Assembly (NCBI GenBank): GCA_964489215.1
Contig: CAZAYB010000019.1
Location: forward strand, 1 to 22,702
Reading direction: 5' to 3'
DNA length: 22,702 nucleotides
Source: CAZAYB01 sp964489215
GTDB taxonomy: Bacteria > Planctomycetota > Phycisphaerae > Sedimentisphaerales > Anaerohalosphaeraceae
The position numbers and the translations under genes are program-made. Of this stretch, positions 15,345-22,702 are shown one piece after another; position 1 is the first letter of the stretch; each line of letters begins with the position of its first letter. The notes under the pieces were generated by a model. That model did no database searches and was not told where the DNA came from. It worked only from the letters and a program-made list of their open reading frames with translations.

Positions 15345-17150
15345 TTATTTATATATCTCGCTTTCTCTACCGGCTATCTGAGAAGCAGTACCTATCGCTT
15401 CTTTAATATCGAAAGAAAGCTGAGTAAGTTCCTCATCCTTAACCCTGCTCTCATATTCGGACCGGAAGTTCTTCAATGTCGTAAGGATCGGGTTCGGGGA
15501 AGTCTGACCAAGGCCGCACCTGCTTGCCGCAACAATTGTATTGCCAAGCTCCTGAAGATACCTCAGATCATCCTTAACACCCCTGCCGTCAATAATCCTC
15601 TCAAGTCTCTCCTTCAAAAGAACGTTACCTACTCTGCAAGGAGTGCAATATCCGCAGCTTTCCTCCACAAAGAAGTCCATAAAATAATCAACAACCTCAA
15701 GAAGATCCCTGTCAGGACCGAATACCATCACAGAACCCCCAGTAGCAAGGTCATCATAGCAAATAATACGGTCATACTCATCAGGACCAATCATCTGGCC
15801 GCTCGGACCGCCAATCTGGACCGCCTTGGCATTCTCAGCTCCAACCTCTTTCAAAAGCTCACGTACTGTAATACCGAATGGATGCTCATAAATACCCGGA
15901 CTCTGGCAATCACCGCTGACACTCAAAAGCTTCGTACTGGGACTGCCCTTGGAACCAAGCTCTGCAAACCACGCAGCACCCTTCTCCATTATCCTGCTTA
16001 CACAGCAGAAAGTCTCAACATTATTAACTGTCGATGGCTTGCCAAGATAACCCTTCTGAGCCGGGAAAGGAGGACGATTCTTAGGATCACCCCGCTGACC
16101 TTCGCAGGAACTGATTAAAGAAGTCTCCTCACCGCATATATAAGCACCCGCACCCATCTGGATACGAACATCAAAATTAAATCCGCTCTTGCCCGAAATA
16201 TCCTTACCGAGCAAACCTTTATCCTTGCGCTTCTGTATAACATCCTCAAGAAAAGACTTAAGATAAGCGTATTCACCCCTGAGATATATTATCCCCTCAT
16301 CTGCTCCTATCGCGTAACCGCCAATAGTCATACCCTCAATCATAAGATCCGCCCGCTCAGTCAAAATCGCCCGGTCCTTAAAAGTACCAGGCTCTCCCTC
16401 ATCTGCATTGCAAAGTACATACTTCTTATCGCCCTTGGCTCCCCTCGTAAATTCCCATTTCATACCTGTCGGGAAACCTGCTCCACCTCGGCCTCGAAGC
16501 CGAGCAGCCTTGACCTCAGTAATAACCTCTACCGGACTCATTGCAAGGGCATTCTTAAGACCTGCTCCGAGATTCTGATCAGCAAATATCACAGCACCCT
16601 TCTTACGTATATTATTATGAACCATAGACTTAACAAGCTCATTGGCGTTATTGCCGTCCCCGATTCGATGAACAAGCTTCTTAGGATCCTTCGTCTCCTT
16701 AAGAGTCTTAACTATCTCACGGGCCTTATCGCTGGATAGATAAGTAACTGGCACATCATTAACCAGCCCAGCTGGTGCCTGATCACAAAGGCCAATACAG
16801 GGAGTCTCCTCAAGCGTAATAAGACCATCAGATGTAGTCTCACCGACCTTTATGCCAAGCTCATTCTCAAAAGCCTTAACAACTGCATCTGAGCCGCTCA
16901 TACGGTCGATTATGTCATTACAAAGCCTGATAACTATCTTACCCTTGGGCTCTTTTGAAAGGAAACTGTAAAATGTAACAAGACTTTCAACCTCTACTCG
17001 ATGTGTCGAACAGGCTTTGGCAATCTCATCCATCGCTTCTGAAGGAACATAACCAAACTGCTCCTGAACATCACAGCAGATATCCATCATTCTGTTCGGA
17101 TCGCCGCCGTACTTTTGACATATCTCTCTTACTTGCGCTGTCTCTACCAT
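15345..17150 (-). CDS. hoxF: NAD-linked hydrogenase diaphorase large subunit with N-terminal NuoE-like domain
   Basis: A 601-residue protein close in length to Ralstonia HoxF. Residues 1-150 are a NuoE/HoxE-like thioredoxin-fold domain. Residues 180-601 are NuoF-like: LRGRGGAGFPTG (219-229) and NADEGEPGTFKDR bind NADH and FMN, and Cys499, Cys502, Cys505 and Cys545 hold a [4Fe-4S] cluster. In the NuoE-like part the usual four cysteines are Cys77, Asp82, Cys118 and Cys122: the second is aspartate (LCNDIIDRMSGS). Either the [2Fe-2S] cluster has an Asp ligand or it is lost. It exchanges electrons between NAD(H) and the hydrogenase module. It is the first gene of the hox operon, with a promoter and long leader upstream. 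Confidence 0.95.
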   Translation of the reverse strand: MVETAQVREICQKYGGDPNRMMDICCDVQEQFGYVPSEAMDEIAKACSTHRVEVESLVTFYSFLSKEPKGKIVIRLCNDIIDRMSGSDAVVKAFENELGIKVGETTSDGLITLEETPCIGLCDQAPAGLVNDVPVTYLSSDKAREIVKTLKETKDPKKLVHRIGDGNNANELVKSMVHNNIRKKGAVIFADQNLGAGLKNALAMSPVEVITEVKAARLRGRGGAGFPTGMKWEFTRGAKGDKKYVLCNADEGEPGTFKDRAILTERADLMIEGMTIGGYAIGADEGIIYLRGEYAYLKSFLEDVIQKRKDKGLLGKDISGKSGFNFDVRIQMGAGAYICGEETSLISSCEGQRGDPKNRPPFPAQKGYLGKPSTVNNVETFCCVSRIMEKGAAWFAELGSKGSPSTKLLSVSGDCQSPGIYEHPFGITVRELLKEVGAENAKAVQIGGPSGQMIGPDEYDRIICYDDLATGGSVMVFGPDRDLLEVVDYFMDFFVEESCGYCTPCRVGNVLLKERLERIIDGRGVKDDLRYLQELGNTIVAASRCGLGQTSPNPILTTLKNFRSEYESRVKDEELTQLSFDIKEAIGTASQIAGRESEIYK

Positions 17151-17312
17151 AACATAATCCCACTAAGTTTATATTATTTTTCAAAAAATCCTGACAAAAA
17201 AACCACCTACGGTAAAGGCTGCAAAAGGCCGTCATCTGCCCTTAATCAGGTATTTCTCCAGCAAATGCTGCAGAATTGACTCCAAAACCGTCTACTTAAA
17301 CGGTGATTTACA
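17151..17312 (-). promoter_or_regulatory. Candidate structured 5' leader of the hox operon
   Basis: About 160 untranslated bases lie between the proposed start of transcription (about 17312) and the hoxF ATG. The first bases AAATCACC (17309-17302) can pair with GGTGGTTT (17207-17200), which runs into seven T residues (17202-17196). Inside are hairpins at 17303-17288 (CCGTTT, AAGT, AGACGG) and 17275-17254 (two four-pair helices around one mismatch). The closing helix shares bases with the first hairpin, so two folds compete, as in an attenuator. It matches no riboswitch I can name. Confidence 0.4.
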
Positions 17313-17318
17313 AATCTG

Positions 17319-17346
17319 ATTATATAAATATTCACATAAACAGCAA
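17319..17346 (-). promoter_or_regulatory. Candidate promoter of the hox operon
   Basis: A perfect TATAAT (17324-17319) on the minus strand follows TTGCTG (17346-17341) by 16 bases. It lies in the 294-base gap between hypB and hoxF and would start the RNA at about 17312. The -35 is only a partial match. Upstream, 17347-17444 is AT-rich with no clear operator or strong hypB terminator. Confidence 0.5.
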
Positions 17347-17444
17347 AACTTTTTTATCAATTTTTCACAAATACATGCACTTTAGCTATATACCATAATT
17401 TTGTGATAAGAAATTTTTAAAACAAAACTCTATCGCAATTAGCA

Positions 17445-18122
17445 TCATTCACTTACAAAACGCGCAGCTTTCCCAACCCGCTCAACACGCTGACTCTCAA
17501 GCCAGTCTATCCAATCTGACATATTTGAACCCCTTTGGCTTGAAATCTCAAGAACCTTCACATTCTCGTTAAGCTTTTTAAGGTCTCCATTTATTCTACT
17601 CATATCAAAACTGCAATGTTCCTTAATATCTGACTTTGTCATAAGAACTATATCAGCAACCTTGAATATCGTCGGATATTTCGCAACCTTGTCATCACCT
17701 TCAGGAAAACTGTACAAAATAACCTTTACATTCTCCCCAAGATCAAACTCACCCGGACAAACCATATTGCCGACATTCTCAATAAAAAGATAATCCAAGT
17801 CCTTAAGATCAAACTCATCGAGAGCCTCCGATATCTGATTGGCATAAAGATGGCACGAAAGACCCGTATTTATCTGCACAGATTCCACCGCCATACCAGA
17901 AACCCTCTCAGCGTCTCGCGCTGTCTGAAGATCGCCTACAATTACACCAACCTTGCTGTCTCCCAAAGCAGGGATCGTCTTCTCCAGAAGTGTCGTCTTG
18001 CCGCTGCCGGGAGAGCTTATAAAATTTACTCCCAACACACCCGCATCCGTAAGACGCTTACGGTTCTTAATTGCTGCCTCATCATTCGCCTCGAGAATAT
18101 GCTTTACCGCCTTAACCTTCAT
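17445..18122 (-). CDS. hypB: Hydrogenase nickel incorporation GTPase
   Basis: A 225-residue SIMIBI-class GTPase that, with HypA, delivers nickel to the HoxH precursor. It has P-loop SSPGSGKTT (36-44), VGDLQTARDAERV (62-74), the nickel/zinc site NTGLSCH (Cys90-His91) with a further Cys122 in NMVCPGEFDLGE, and TKSD for guanine specificity. It lacks both the N-terminal CxxCGC motif and the histidine-rich tract seen in some HypB proteins, so it probably does not store nickel. It is the last gene of the hyp operon, 31 bases after hypA. Confidence 0.95.
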   Translation of the reverse strand: MKVKAVKHILEANDEAAIKNRKRLTDAGVLGVNFISSPGSGKTTLLEKTIPALGDSKVGVIVGDLQTARDAERVSGMAVESVQINTGLSCHLYANQISEALDEFDLKDLDYLFIENVGNMVCPGEFDLGENVKVILYSFPEGDDKVAKYPTIFKVADIVLMTKSDIKEHCSFDMSRINGDLKKLNENVKVLEISSQRGSNMSDWIDWLESQRVERVGKAARFVSE

Positions 18123-18153
18123 TTAAATTCTCCCAAAATTAATTACTGACATT

Positions 18154-18519
18154 CTAATCTTGCTTGTCTTCGTCATCCTGGTCCATCACCAGTGACTGCA
18201 ATATTATATCATTACCCCTTACAACCTCACAATCAGCAACCTCGCAAGCAGGACAAATATAACTGTCAAACTCAACTGAAAATTCCCTGCCGCACCTGTT
18301 GCACTTTCCCAAAGGCTCGACCTCCTCCATCACAAGCTTCGAACCCTCCGCTATCGTATCTTTGGTTACCCCCTCCCAAGCGTTTTGCATTACATCCGGT
18401 ATTATAAGCCTAAGCTTGCCCACTTCAAGAATAACCTCACGCACAGACTCTGCGCCGTTCTGCGCTGCAACACTCAAAACCTGATTCAGCAATTCATCTG
18501 CAATTGAAAACTCATGCAT
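18154..18519 (-). CDS. hypA: Hydrogenase nickel incorporation protein
   Basis: A 121-residue nickel metallochaperone. The N-terminus MHEFSIADELL carries the nickel-binding His2. The zinc-ribbon cysteines are Cys73, Cys76, Cys89 and Cys92 (KCNRC and CPAC). The C-terminus has a short acidic tail (DQDDEDKQD) not usual for the family. It lies 15 bases after hypE and just before its partner hypB. Confidence 0.94.
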   Translation of the reverse strand: MHEFSIADELLNQVLSVAAQNGAESVREVILEVGKLRLIIPDVMQNAWEGVTKDTIAEGSKLVMEEVEPLGKCNRCGREFSVEFDSYICPACEVADCEVVRGNDIILQSLVMDQDDEDKQD

Positions 18520-18534
18520 AACCGCTCTGTAATC

Positions 18535-19551
18535 CTAACATATCCTCGGAAGCTGTTCACCATAAGGCCTTTGAACTATCCGCTTGCCCCCCGCCTTCGT
18601 CAAAAGCTCAACCAAAACTGGCTTCGAATCCGTAAACCTGCCGACAACCGCCGCATCCCTGCCGTATTTGTGACTTCTGCAAACCTCCAATACCTTCTCG
18701 CTTTCATCCCTGGATACCGCCATCACAATCTTGCCCTCATTGGCAACCGTCAAAGGATCAAGACCCAGAAGCTCACAAAGATTAAAACTCTCTGGCGAAA
18801 CAGGAACCCGCTCCTCCCAGATCTCTACCGACAAACCTGTCATTTCTGAAAGGTCTGCAAAAACCGTCGCAACCCCCCCGCGGGTAGGATCACGCATAAA
18901 TTTAATATCACACCCCGCCTCAATCAGACTGCCCGTCAAACCGTTCAATGGAGCCGCGTCACTTTTAACACTCGTCTCTACACCAAGACCCTCACGCGCT
19001 GCCATAACCGCCAAACCGTGATCTGCGATATTACCTGTAACTATTAACACATCACCTGCCTCTACTCGCCCATAATCTATATTGCAGCCGCAATCTATCA
19101 AACCAATACCCGCCGTCGTTATCGTTATACCGTCCCCCCTGGAACGCTCTACAACCTTAGTATCTCCAGTACCAATCACAACTCCAGCTTCCCTGGCTGT
19201 CTCAGATACCGATTCCATTATCTTATCAAGCATCGACATCGAAAGACCTTCCTCAATAATCAAACCCAGACTCAGCATTATCGGCCTGGCTCCCATAACA
19301 CTAAGGTCGTTGACCGTACCGCAAACCGCAAGCCTGCCTATATCACCCCCGCCAAACTCAAGCGGAACCACAACAAAACCGTCTGTCGTCATACAAAACT
19401 TGCTGCCGCCACACTCAAAAACCGCACTGTCAGTTTGCCGGTCCAGATACTCGTTGCTAAGCTTAGAAAAAACATGGTCCTTTAACAGCTGACCCATCAT
19501 CTGACCACCCCCGCCATGAGCCATTATAACCTTTTCCTCCTTCTTCGGCAT
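18535..19551 (-). CDS. hypE: Hydrogenase expression/formation protein HypE
   Basis: A 338-residue PurM-like protein that dehydrates the carbamoyl group on its own C-terminal cysteine to the thiocyanate used for the iron cyanides. It opens with MAHGGGGQMMGQLL, has TTDGFVV and GTGDTKVVE nucleotide-site blocks, and ends PRIC with the required terminal Cys338. The ATG follows the hypD TAG with no bases between, and in the same frame. It acts with HypF, which supplies the carbamoyl group, and the HypC-HypD complex. Confidence 0.95.
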   Translation of the reverse strand: MPKKEEKVIMAHGGGGQMMGQLLKDHVFSKLSNEYLDRQTDSAVFECGGSKFCMTTDGFVVVPLEFGGGDIGRLAVCGTVNDLSVMGARPIMLSLGLIIEEGLSMSMLDKIMESVSETAREAGVVIGTGDTKVVERSRGDGITITTAGIGLIDCGCNIDYGRVEAGDVLIVTGNIADHGLAVMAAREGLGVETSVKSDAAPLNGLTGSLIEAGCDIKFMRDPTRGGVATVFADLSEMTGLSVEIWEERVPVSPESFNLCELLGLDPLTVANEGKIVMAVSRDESEKVLEVCRSHKYGRDAAVVGRFTDSKPVLVELLTKAGGKRIVQRPYGEQLPRIC

Positions 19552-20634
19552 CTAAAACTCCCCCCCCCGCCAGTGACCATACTTAAACCACGCAGAACAC
19601 GTACCCTCACTGGAAACCATACAAGGACCCACTGGACTGCTCGGCTTGCAAACCTTCCCAAAAAGCTCACACTTATCAGGCTCAACTTTACCCTGGATAA
19701 CCTCACCGCACCGACAGCCAGCAGGCTCATAATCGGCACCAAATTCTACACCGAACTTCGCCCTCGCGTCAAACCCTTTATATTCATCCCGCAGCTCAAG
19801 TCCGCTCTTGCCGATTACACCCATAGCCCGCCAAACTGAATCACAAACCTCAAAAACCTTCTCGGTCATCTCAGCCGCAACCTTATTACCCTCATCCTTA
19901 ACTGCTGCACCGTAAACATTGTCAACATAAGCCTCACCTTCATTAAGCTGATTAACTATCGATAATATACCCCTGAGCATACAAGCCGCCTCAAAACCTG
20001 TAACAACACAGGGCTTGGCAAACTGCTCGGTTATAACCTTGTAAGCATCTGCACCGATAACAATACTCACATGACCGGGACACATAAAGCCGTCGATGCC
20101 GACCTCGCCGGTACTAAGCAAAGCCTCCATAGCCGGAATTACAAGCTTATGAGCTGCAAGAATATAAAAATTATCTATACCTCTGTTCTTCGCCTCAAGT
20201 ACTGCCGCTGCAGTCGAAGGAGCGGTAGTCTCAAAACCAACCGCCAAAAAAACTATATCCTTATCTCTGTTCTGCTCTGCTGTCTTCAATGCCTCACGGG
20301 CACAATAAACTACTCGAACATCCGCACCCTCACCACGAAATTCAGCAAGAGAACCCCCCCTGCCGGGAACACGAACCATATCTCCGTAAGTACATATAAT
20401 AACATCCTGATTAAGACCAAGCTCACAGCTTGTCTCTATATAACCGGAACTGGTTACACAAACCGGACACCCAGGCCCGCTTATCAGCCTAAGACCACCA
20501 GGCAAAAGACTCTTAATACCCATTCGCATTAGCGAAACTGTATGAGTACCGCAAACCTCCATTACCGACCATGATTTATCACCGCAAACTCCATGAATCT
20601 CATCGGCAAGCTCTCTGATCAACTTCCTGTTCAT
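19552..20634 (-). CDS. hypD: Hydrogenase expression/formation protein HypD
   Basis: A 360-residue iron-sulfur protein, the scaffold on which Fe(CN)2CO is built with HypC. Motifs are MEVCGTHT (Cys28), SGPGCPVCVT (Cys56, Cys59), CPGHVS, GFE and the cysteine-rich end AGCRCGEV, CELFGKVC, GPCMVSSEGTCSAW that holds the [4Fe-4S] cluster. The start overlaps the hypC stop by four bases (ATGA). A run of nine G residues (19568-19560, minus strand) lies just before its stop codon. Confidence 0.95.
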   Translation of the reverse strand: MNRKLIRELADEIHGVCGDKSWSVMEVCGTHTVSLMRMGIKSLLPGGLRLISGPGCPVCVTSSGYIETSCELGLNQDVIICTYGDMVRVPGRGGSLAEFRGEGADVRVVYCAREALKTAEQNRDKDIVFLAVGFETTAPSTAAAVLEAKNRGIDNFYILAAHKLVIPAMEALLSTGEVGIDGFMCPGHVSIVIGADAYKVITEQFAKPCVVTGFEAACMLRGILSIVNQLNEGEAYVDNVYGAAVKDEGNKVAAEMTEKVFEVCDSVWRAMGVIGKSGLELRDEYKGFDARAKFGVEFGADYEPAGCRCGEVIQGKVEPDKCELFGKVCKPSSPVGPCMVSSEGTCSAWFKYGHWRGGEF

Positions 20635-20918
20635 CCATTCTCCAAATCCAAAGACTCATCTGTCCTGTCTGTAGAAGGAGAAACCTCAATGCCTGCCTCT
20701 GAAAGATAATCCCAGGTCTCTCGAGCTTCATCCTCATCGAGAACCTGCAAAGCATAACCTGCATGAACAAGTAGATAGTCCCCAACTCCCGATTCAGGAA
20801 CCATAGCAAGACTTACCTCAACATTGCTGCCGTTAAAATCAACAGTACCCACTCGCCCTGTCGCACTGTCGTCTATCTCTTTTACCTGTACTAATTTACC
20901 CGGTACCGCAAGACACAT
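20631..20918 (-). CDS. hypC: Hydrogenase assembly chaperone HypC
   Basis: A 95-residue chaperone starting MCLAVPGKLV, with the invariant Cys2 that contacts the iron centre. GDYLLVHAGYALQVLDEDEA is the typical end of the OB-like barrel. A 20-residue polar tail follows, making it slightly longer than usual. Its ATG overlaps the hypF stop by one base (TGATG) and its stop overlaps hypD (ATGA), so hypF, hypC and hypD are translationally coupled. Confidence 0.95.
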   Translation of the reverse strand: MCLAVPGKLVQVKEIDDSATGRVGTVDFNGSNVEVSLAMVPESGVGDYLLVHAGYALQVLDEDEARETWDYLSEAGIEVSPSTDRTDESLDLENG

Positions 20919-22084
20919 CAGATTTTGCCCTCAATCAGTTTCTTCAATACGATTACAGCCTGCCCTAAACAAACACAGTTGTCCCCGGGCAATAGCTTAC
21001 GATGACTTATAACTTCAAAACCTTCTTTTATCAACAGTTTTGATACCTTATCAGTAAGTATTTTGTTCAGAAAACATCCCCCGCTAAGCAAAACCCGATC
21101 ATTACCTGCTCTTTTGGCTGCCTTTTTAGCACAATCTGCCATCATACTCGCTAAAGTATTATGAAAACCCCTTGCAATTACTTTTTTATCAACCCCACGT
21201 TTCACTTCCGAAATCATATCCCTGACCAAACCCTCCCAGTCCATTATTAAAATCCCCCCATCATCTTCCAAAACACTGTAATTATAAACAACATCATCAT
21301 CACTGCTTTCCAATGCCGCACCCTCAAGAGCTATCGGAGCTGCAGCAGGCTCATAATTACTCTCGCATATACCGCACAAATACGCACCTGCGTCAAACAG
21401 CCTGCCCGTACTGGAAGTCATAACAGACCTGCCGGACCCAAAAGAAGAATTCGCAGCATTCAAAGAAACACCTTCCAAACCAGCAAAAAACTCTCCAAAG
21501 CTCTCCTGCCAATCCTCACCATATATCTCAAAAAGCAATCCTGCAAAAGGCCTCCACGTCTCAATAGCCGCCTTATCCCCCCCAAAAAGACGAAAATAAC
21601 GAAAATGGCCCGCACGCTCACAATCGCTTATATCTGTATTCAAAACCTCGCCTCCCCATATCGCCCTGTCCTCACCAAACCCCGTGCCATCCGCTGCTAT
21701 ACCTGTAACAGAAGAATAAACTCCGCTTTCAGCCATACAAGCCGCAATATGAGCATGATGATGGCCAACACCGTAACTTTCCATACCAAGCGACAAAGCA
21801 TATCGGCTCGCAGCATAATCCGGATGCATATCATAAGCCACAACACCTTTATCCCTGTCAAGCTGACGAACAAAAACATCAACAATACTTAGAAAATTTC
21901 GGTAATTATCAGAATCACGAAGATCATCAACCGCCTTGGATACATAAGCGACACCACTGTCAATCAGACAAACCGAACTCTTAAGCTCCGCACCAACTCC
22001 AAGCACCGGCCGATCATAATCAAAAGCTACCCCAAAAGGCTCACACACCAGCAAAGATTTATCAATCGTAATTTTTCCGCTCAT
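20918..22084 (-). CDS. hypF: HypF carbamoyltransferase, Kae1-like C-terminal domain only
   Basis: A 388-residue protein matching only the C-terminal half of HypF, which is normally about 750 residues. Seen are VLGVGAELKSSVCL, HHHAH (108-112, metal site), ADGTGFGEDRAIWGGE, SSTGRLFDA and LSGGCFLNK, the Kae1-like carbamoyltransferase that moves the carbamoyl group to HypE. The acylphosphatase, zinc-finger and YrdC-like domains that make carbamoyl-adenylate are absent. They are not encoded upstream, where only a promoter and an unrelated permease occur. The ATG at 22084 is chosen because GGGGAG lies eight bases upstream; an ATG at 22111 has no ribosome site. A separate YrdC-type partner elsewhere is presumably needed. 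Confidence 0.88.
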   Translation of the reverse strand: MSGKITIDKSLLVCEPFGVAFDYDRPVLGVGAELKSSVCLIDSGVAYVSKAVDDLRDSDNYRNFLSIVDVFVRQLDRDKGVVAYDMHPDYAASRYALSLGMESYGVGHHHAHIAACMAESGVYSSVTGIAADGTGFGEDRAIWGGEVLNTDISDCERAGHFRYFRLFGGDKAAIETWRPFAGLLFEIYGEDWQESFGEFFAGLEGVSLNAANSSFGSGRSVMTSSTGRLFDAGAYLCGICESNYEPAAAPIALEGAALESSDDDVVYNYSVLEDDGGILIMDWEGLVRDMISEVKRGVDKKVIARGFHNTLASMMADCAKKAAKRAGNDRVLLSGGCFLNKILTDKVSKLLIKEGFEVISHRKLLPGDNCVCLGQAVIVLKKLIEGKI

Positions 22085-22183
22085 AGCACATTCTCCCCGC
22101 CCATTAAACATTTCAAATTAAAAAAGCTCAACTACTAACCTTAACGCTGCCTTAAACACAAATCGATCTGACACAAAAATGCT

Positions 22184-22212
22184 ATTATAGCAGAACCGCC
22201 CCAATAAATCAA
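22184..22212 (-). promoter_or_regulatory. Promoter of the hyp operon
   Basis: TTGATT (22212-22207) and a perfect TATAAT (22189-22184) on the minus strand are 17 bases apart, and TGC before the -10 gives an extended -10. It lies 100 bases upstream of the chosen hypF start, just after the permease gene ends, so the hyp operon has its own start. Confidence 0.72.
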
Positions 22213-22233
22213 ACACCCAAAACAAACACAAAT

Positions 22234-22702
22234 CTACTCATGCCGCAATGACTCGATCGGATCCATATTAGCCGCCCGATAAGCAGGATACATCCCAAAT
22301 GTAACACCAACTGCTCCGGATATACTAAAAGAAAGAAAAAGAGAAAAAGGCGTTATAACAGTAGGCATATCACCAAGCATAGTCACCGCAACAGGAATCA
22401 AAAGACCAAGCCCTATACCAAGAATACCCCCCAGAAAAGTAAGCAGTACCGTCTCCGAAAGAAACTGAAAAACAATATCAATCTTCTTGGCACCAAGAGC
22501 CCGGCGAACTCCTATCTCACGAGTCCGCTCACTAACCGTCGCAAGCATTATATTCATAATACCAATACCGCCAACAAGAAGAGATATCGCTGCTATCGAA
22601 CCAAGAACAATATTAAATATACGCTTCGTCCTGGCCGCCTGACGCAATAGCTCAAGAGGAACAACTATCTGATAATCCTTCTTCTTATGAAATTTACTAA
22701 GC
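22234..22702 (-). CDS. MacB/FtsX-family ABC transporter permease (C-terminal part)
   Basis: The last 155 codons of a gene that runs off the right edge. Seen are DYQIVVPLELLRQAARTKRIFNIV (split here from the following helix), GGIGIMNIMLATV, SERTREIGVRRALGAKK and the end AANMDPIESLRHE. These are standard for the FtsX permease domain of MacB-type exporters, with three of the four membrane helices visible. Such proteins export peptides or lipoproteins or work in envelope stress. The frame is open to the window edge, so an initiation codon inside the window (TTG at 22647) is not the true start. It is unrelated to hydrogenase maturation. Confidence 0.9.
   Translation of the reverse strand, partial: LSKFHKKKDYQIVVPLELLRQAARTKRIFNIVLGSIAAISLLVGGIGIMNIMLATVSERTREIGVRRALGAKKIDIVFQFLSETVLLTFLGGILGIGLGLLIPVAVTMLGDMPTVITPFSLFLSFSISGAVGVTFGMYPAYRAANMDPIESLRHE

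Noticed and set aside
15210..16118. A 302-codon open frame on the plus strand
   Set aside because: It is antisense to hoxF and the start of hoxU, both firmly identified; no family resemblance is visible.
17151..17312. Known riboswitch (TPP, cyclic di-GMP, molybdenum cofactor, nickel-cobalt) in the hox leader
   Set aside because: Fragments such as CTGGAG and ACCTGAT recall parts of some consensus motifs, but the ordered conserved core of none is present.
22084..22233. HypF truncated only because the window or a contig ends there
   Set aside because: A ribosome site, a good promoter and the end of an unrelated permease gene all lie directly upstream, so the short form is genuine at this locus.
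1..22702. tRNA, rRNA, CRISPR array, transposase or phage genes
   Set aside because: I looked for these and saw no repeats with spacers, no tRNA-like clover pattern and no transposase or integrase motifs.

Overview
The window most likely comes from a bacterium of the Planctomycetota, probably class Phycisphaerae. The basis is inference from style: a pseudopilin leader followed by an ILLPVLGKAR-type segment, a secreted protein ending in a dockerin-like repeat, and otherwise Gram-negative, anaerobe-type gene content. No rRNA or marker gene is present to settle it. All recognised genes but one (a small cupin) lie on the minus strand. No stretch without a gene exceeds 300 bases; the largest is 17151-17444, which holds the hox promoter and a structured leader.

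Layout, in order of transcription (right to left). (1) 22702-22234: 3' end of a MacB/FtsX-type ABC permease running off the window. (2) 22084-17445: a tightly packed hydrogenase maturation operon, hypF(C-terminal domain only)-hypC-hypD-hypE-hypA-hypB, behind a good sigma70-type promoter. (3) 17150-11694: hoxF-hoxU-hoxY-hoxH-hoxW, a soluble NAD-linked (group 3d-type) [NiFe]-hydrogenase in the same order as the Ralstonia soluble hydrogenase. It ends with a receiver-only response regulator and a clear intrinsic terminator, and its leader looks structured. (4) 11519-9105: an unusual 804-residue protein fusing a soluble histidine kinase to a CoA-disulfide-reductase-like flavoprotein and a rhodanese domain, with its own promoter and an upstream palindrome. 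(5) 8773-9102 (+): a cupin. (6) 8611-4532: an overlapping five-gene unit of a secreted dockerin/OB-like protein, a type II pseudopilin, and a metal (zinc/manganese-type) ABC importer (lipoprotein, ATPase, permease). (7) 4406-1: a polyphosphate unit of CHAD protein, HD protein, Ppx/GppA phosphatase and polyphosphate kinase. The kinase gene is broken by a 10-N scaffold gap flanked by a 42-bp fold-back that looks like an assembly artefact. Deleting the duplicated part restores one reading frame.

How they work together. The hyp genes build the NiFe(CN)2CO site of HoxH, HoxW trims the 24-residue HoxH tail, and HoxFU passes electrons between H2 and NAD(H). The response regulator co-transcribed with hox, next to a kinase welded to a thiol/NAD(P)H-dependent redox enzyme, suggests a redox-responsive phosphorelay tied to hydrogen metabolism (inference). 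This pair, the structured hox leader and the Kae1-only HypF are the most interesting parts. The polyphosphate and metal-uptake units look like separate housekeeping or stress functions.
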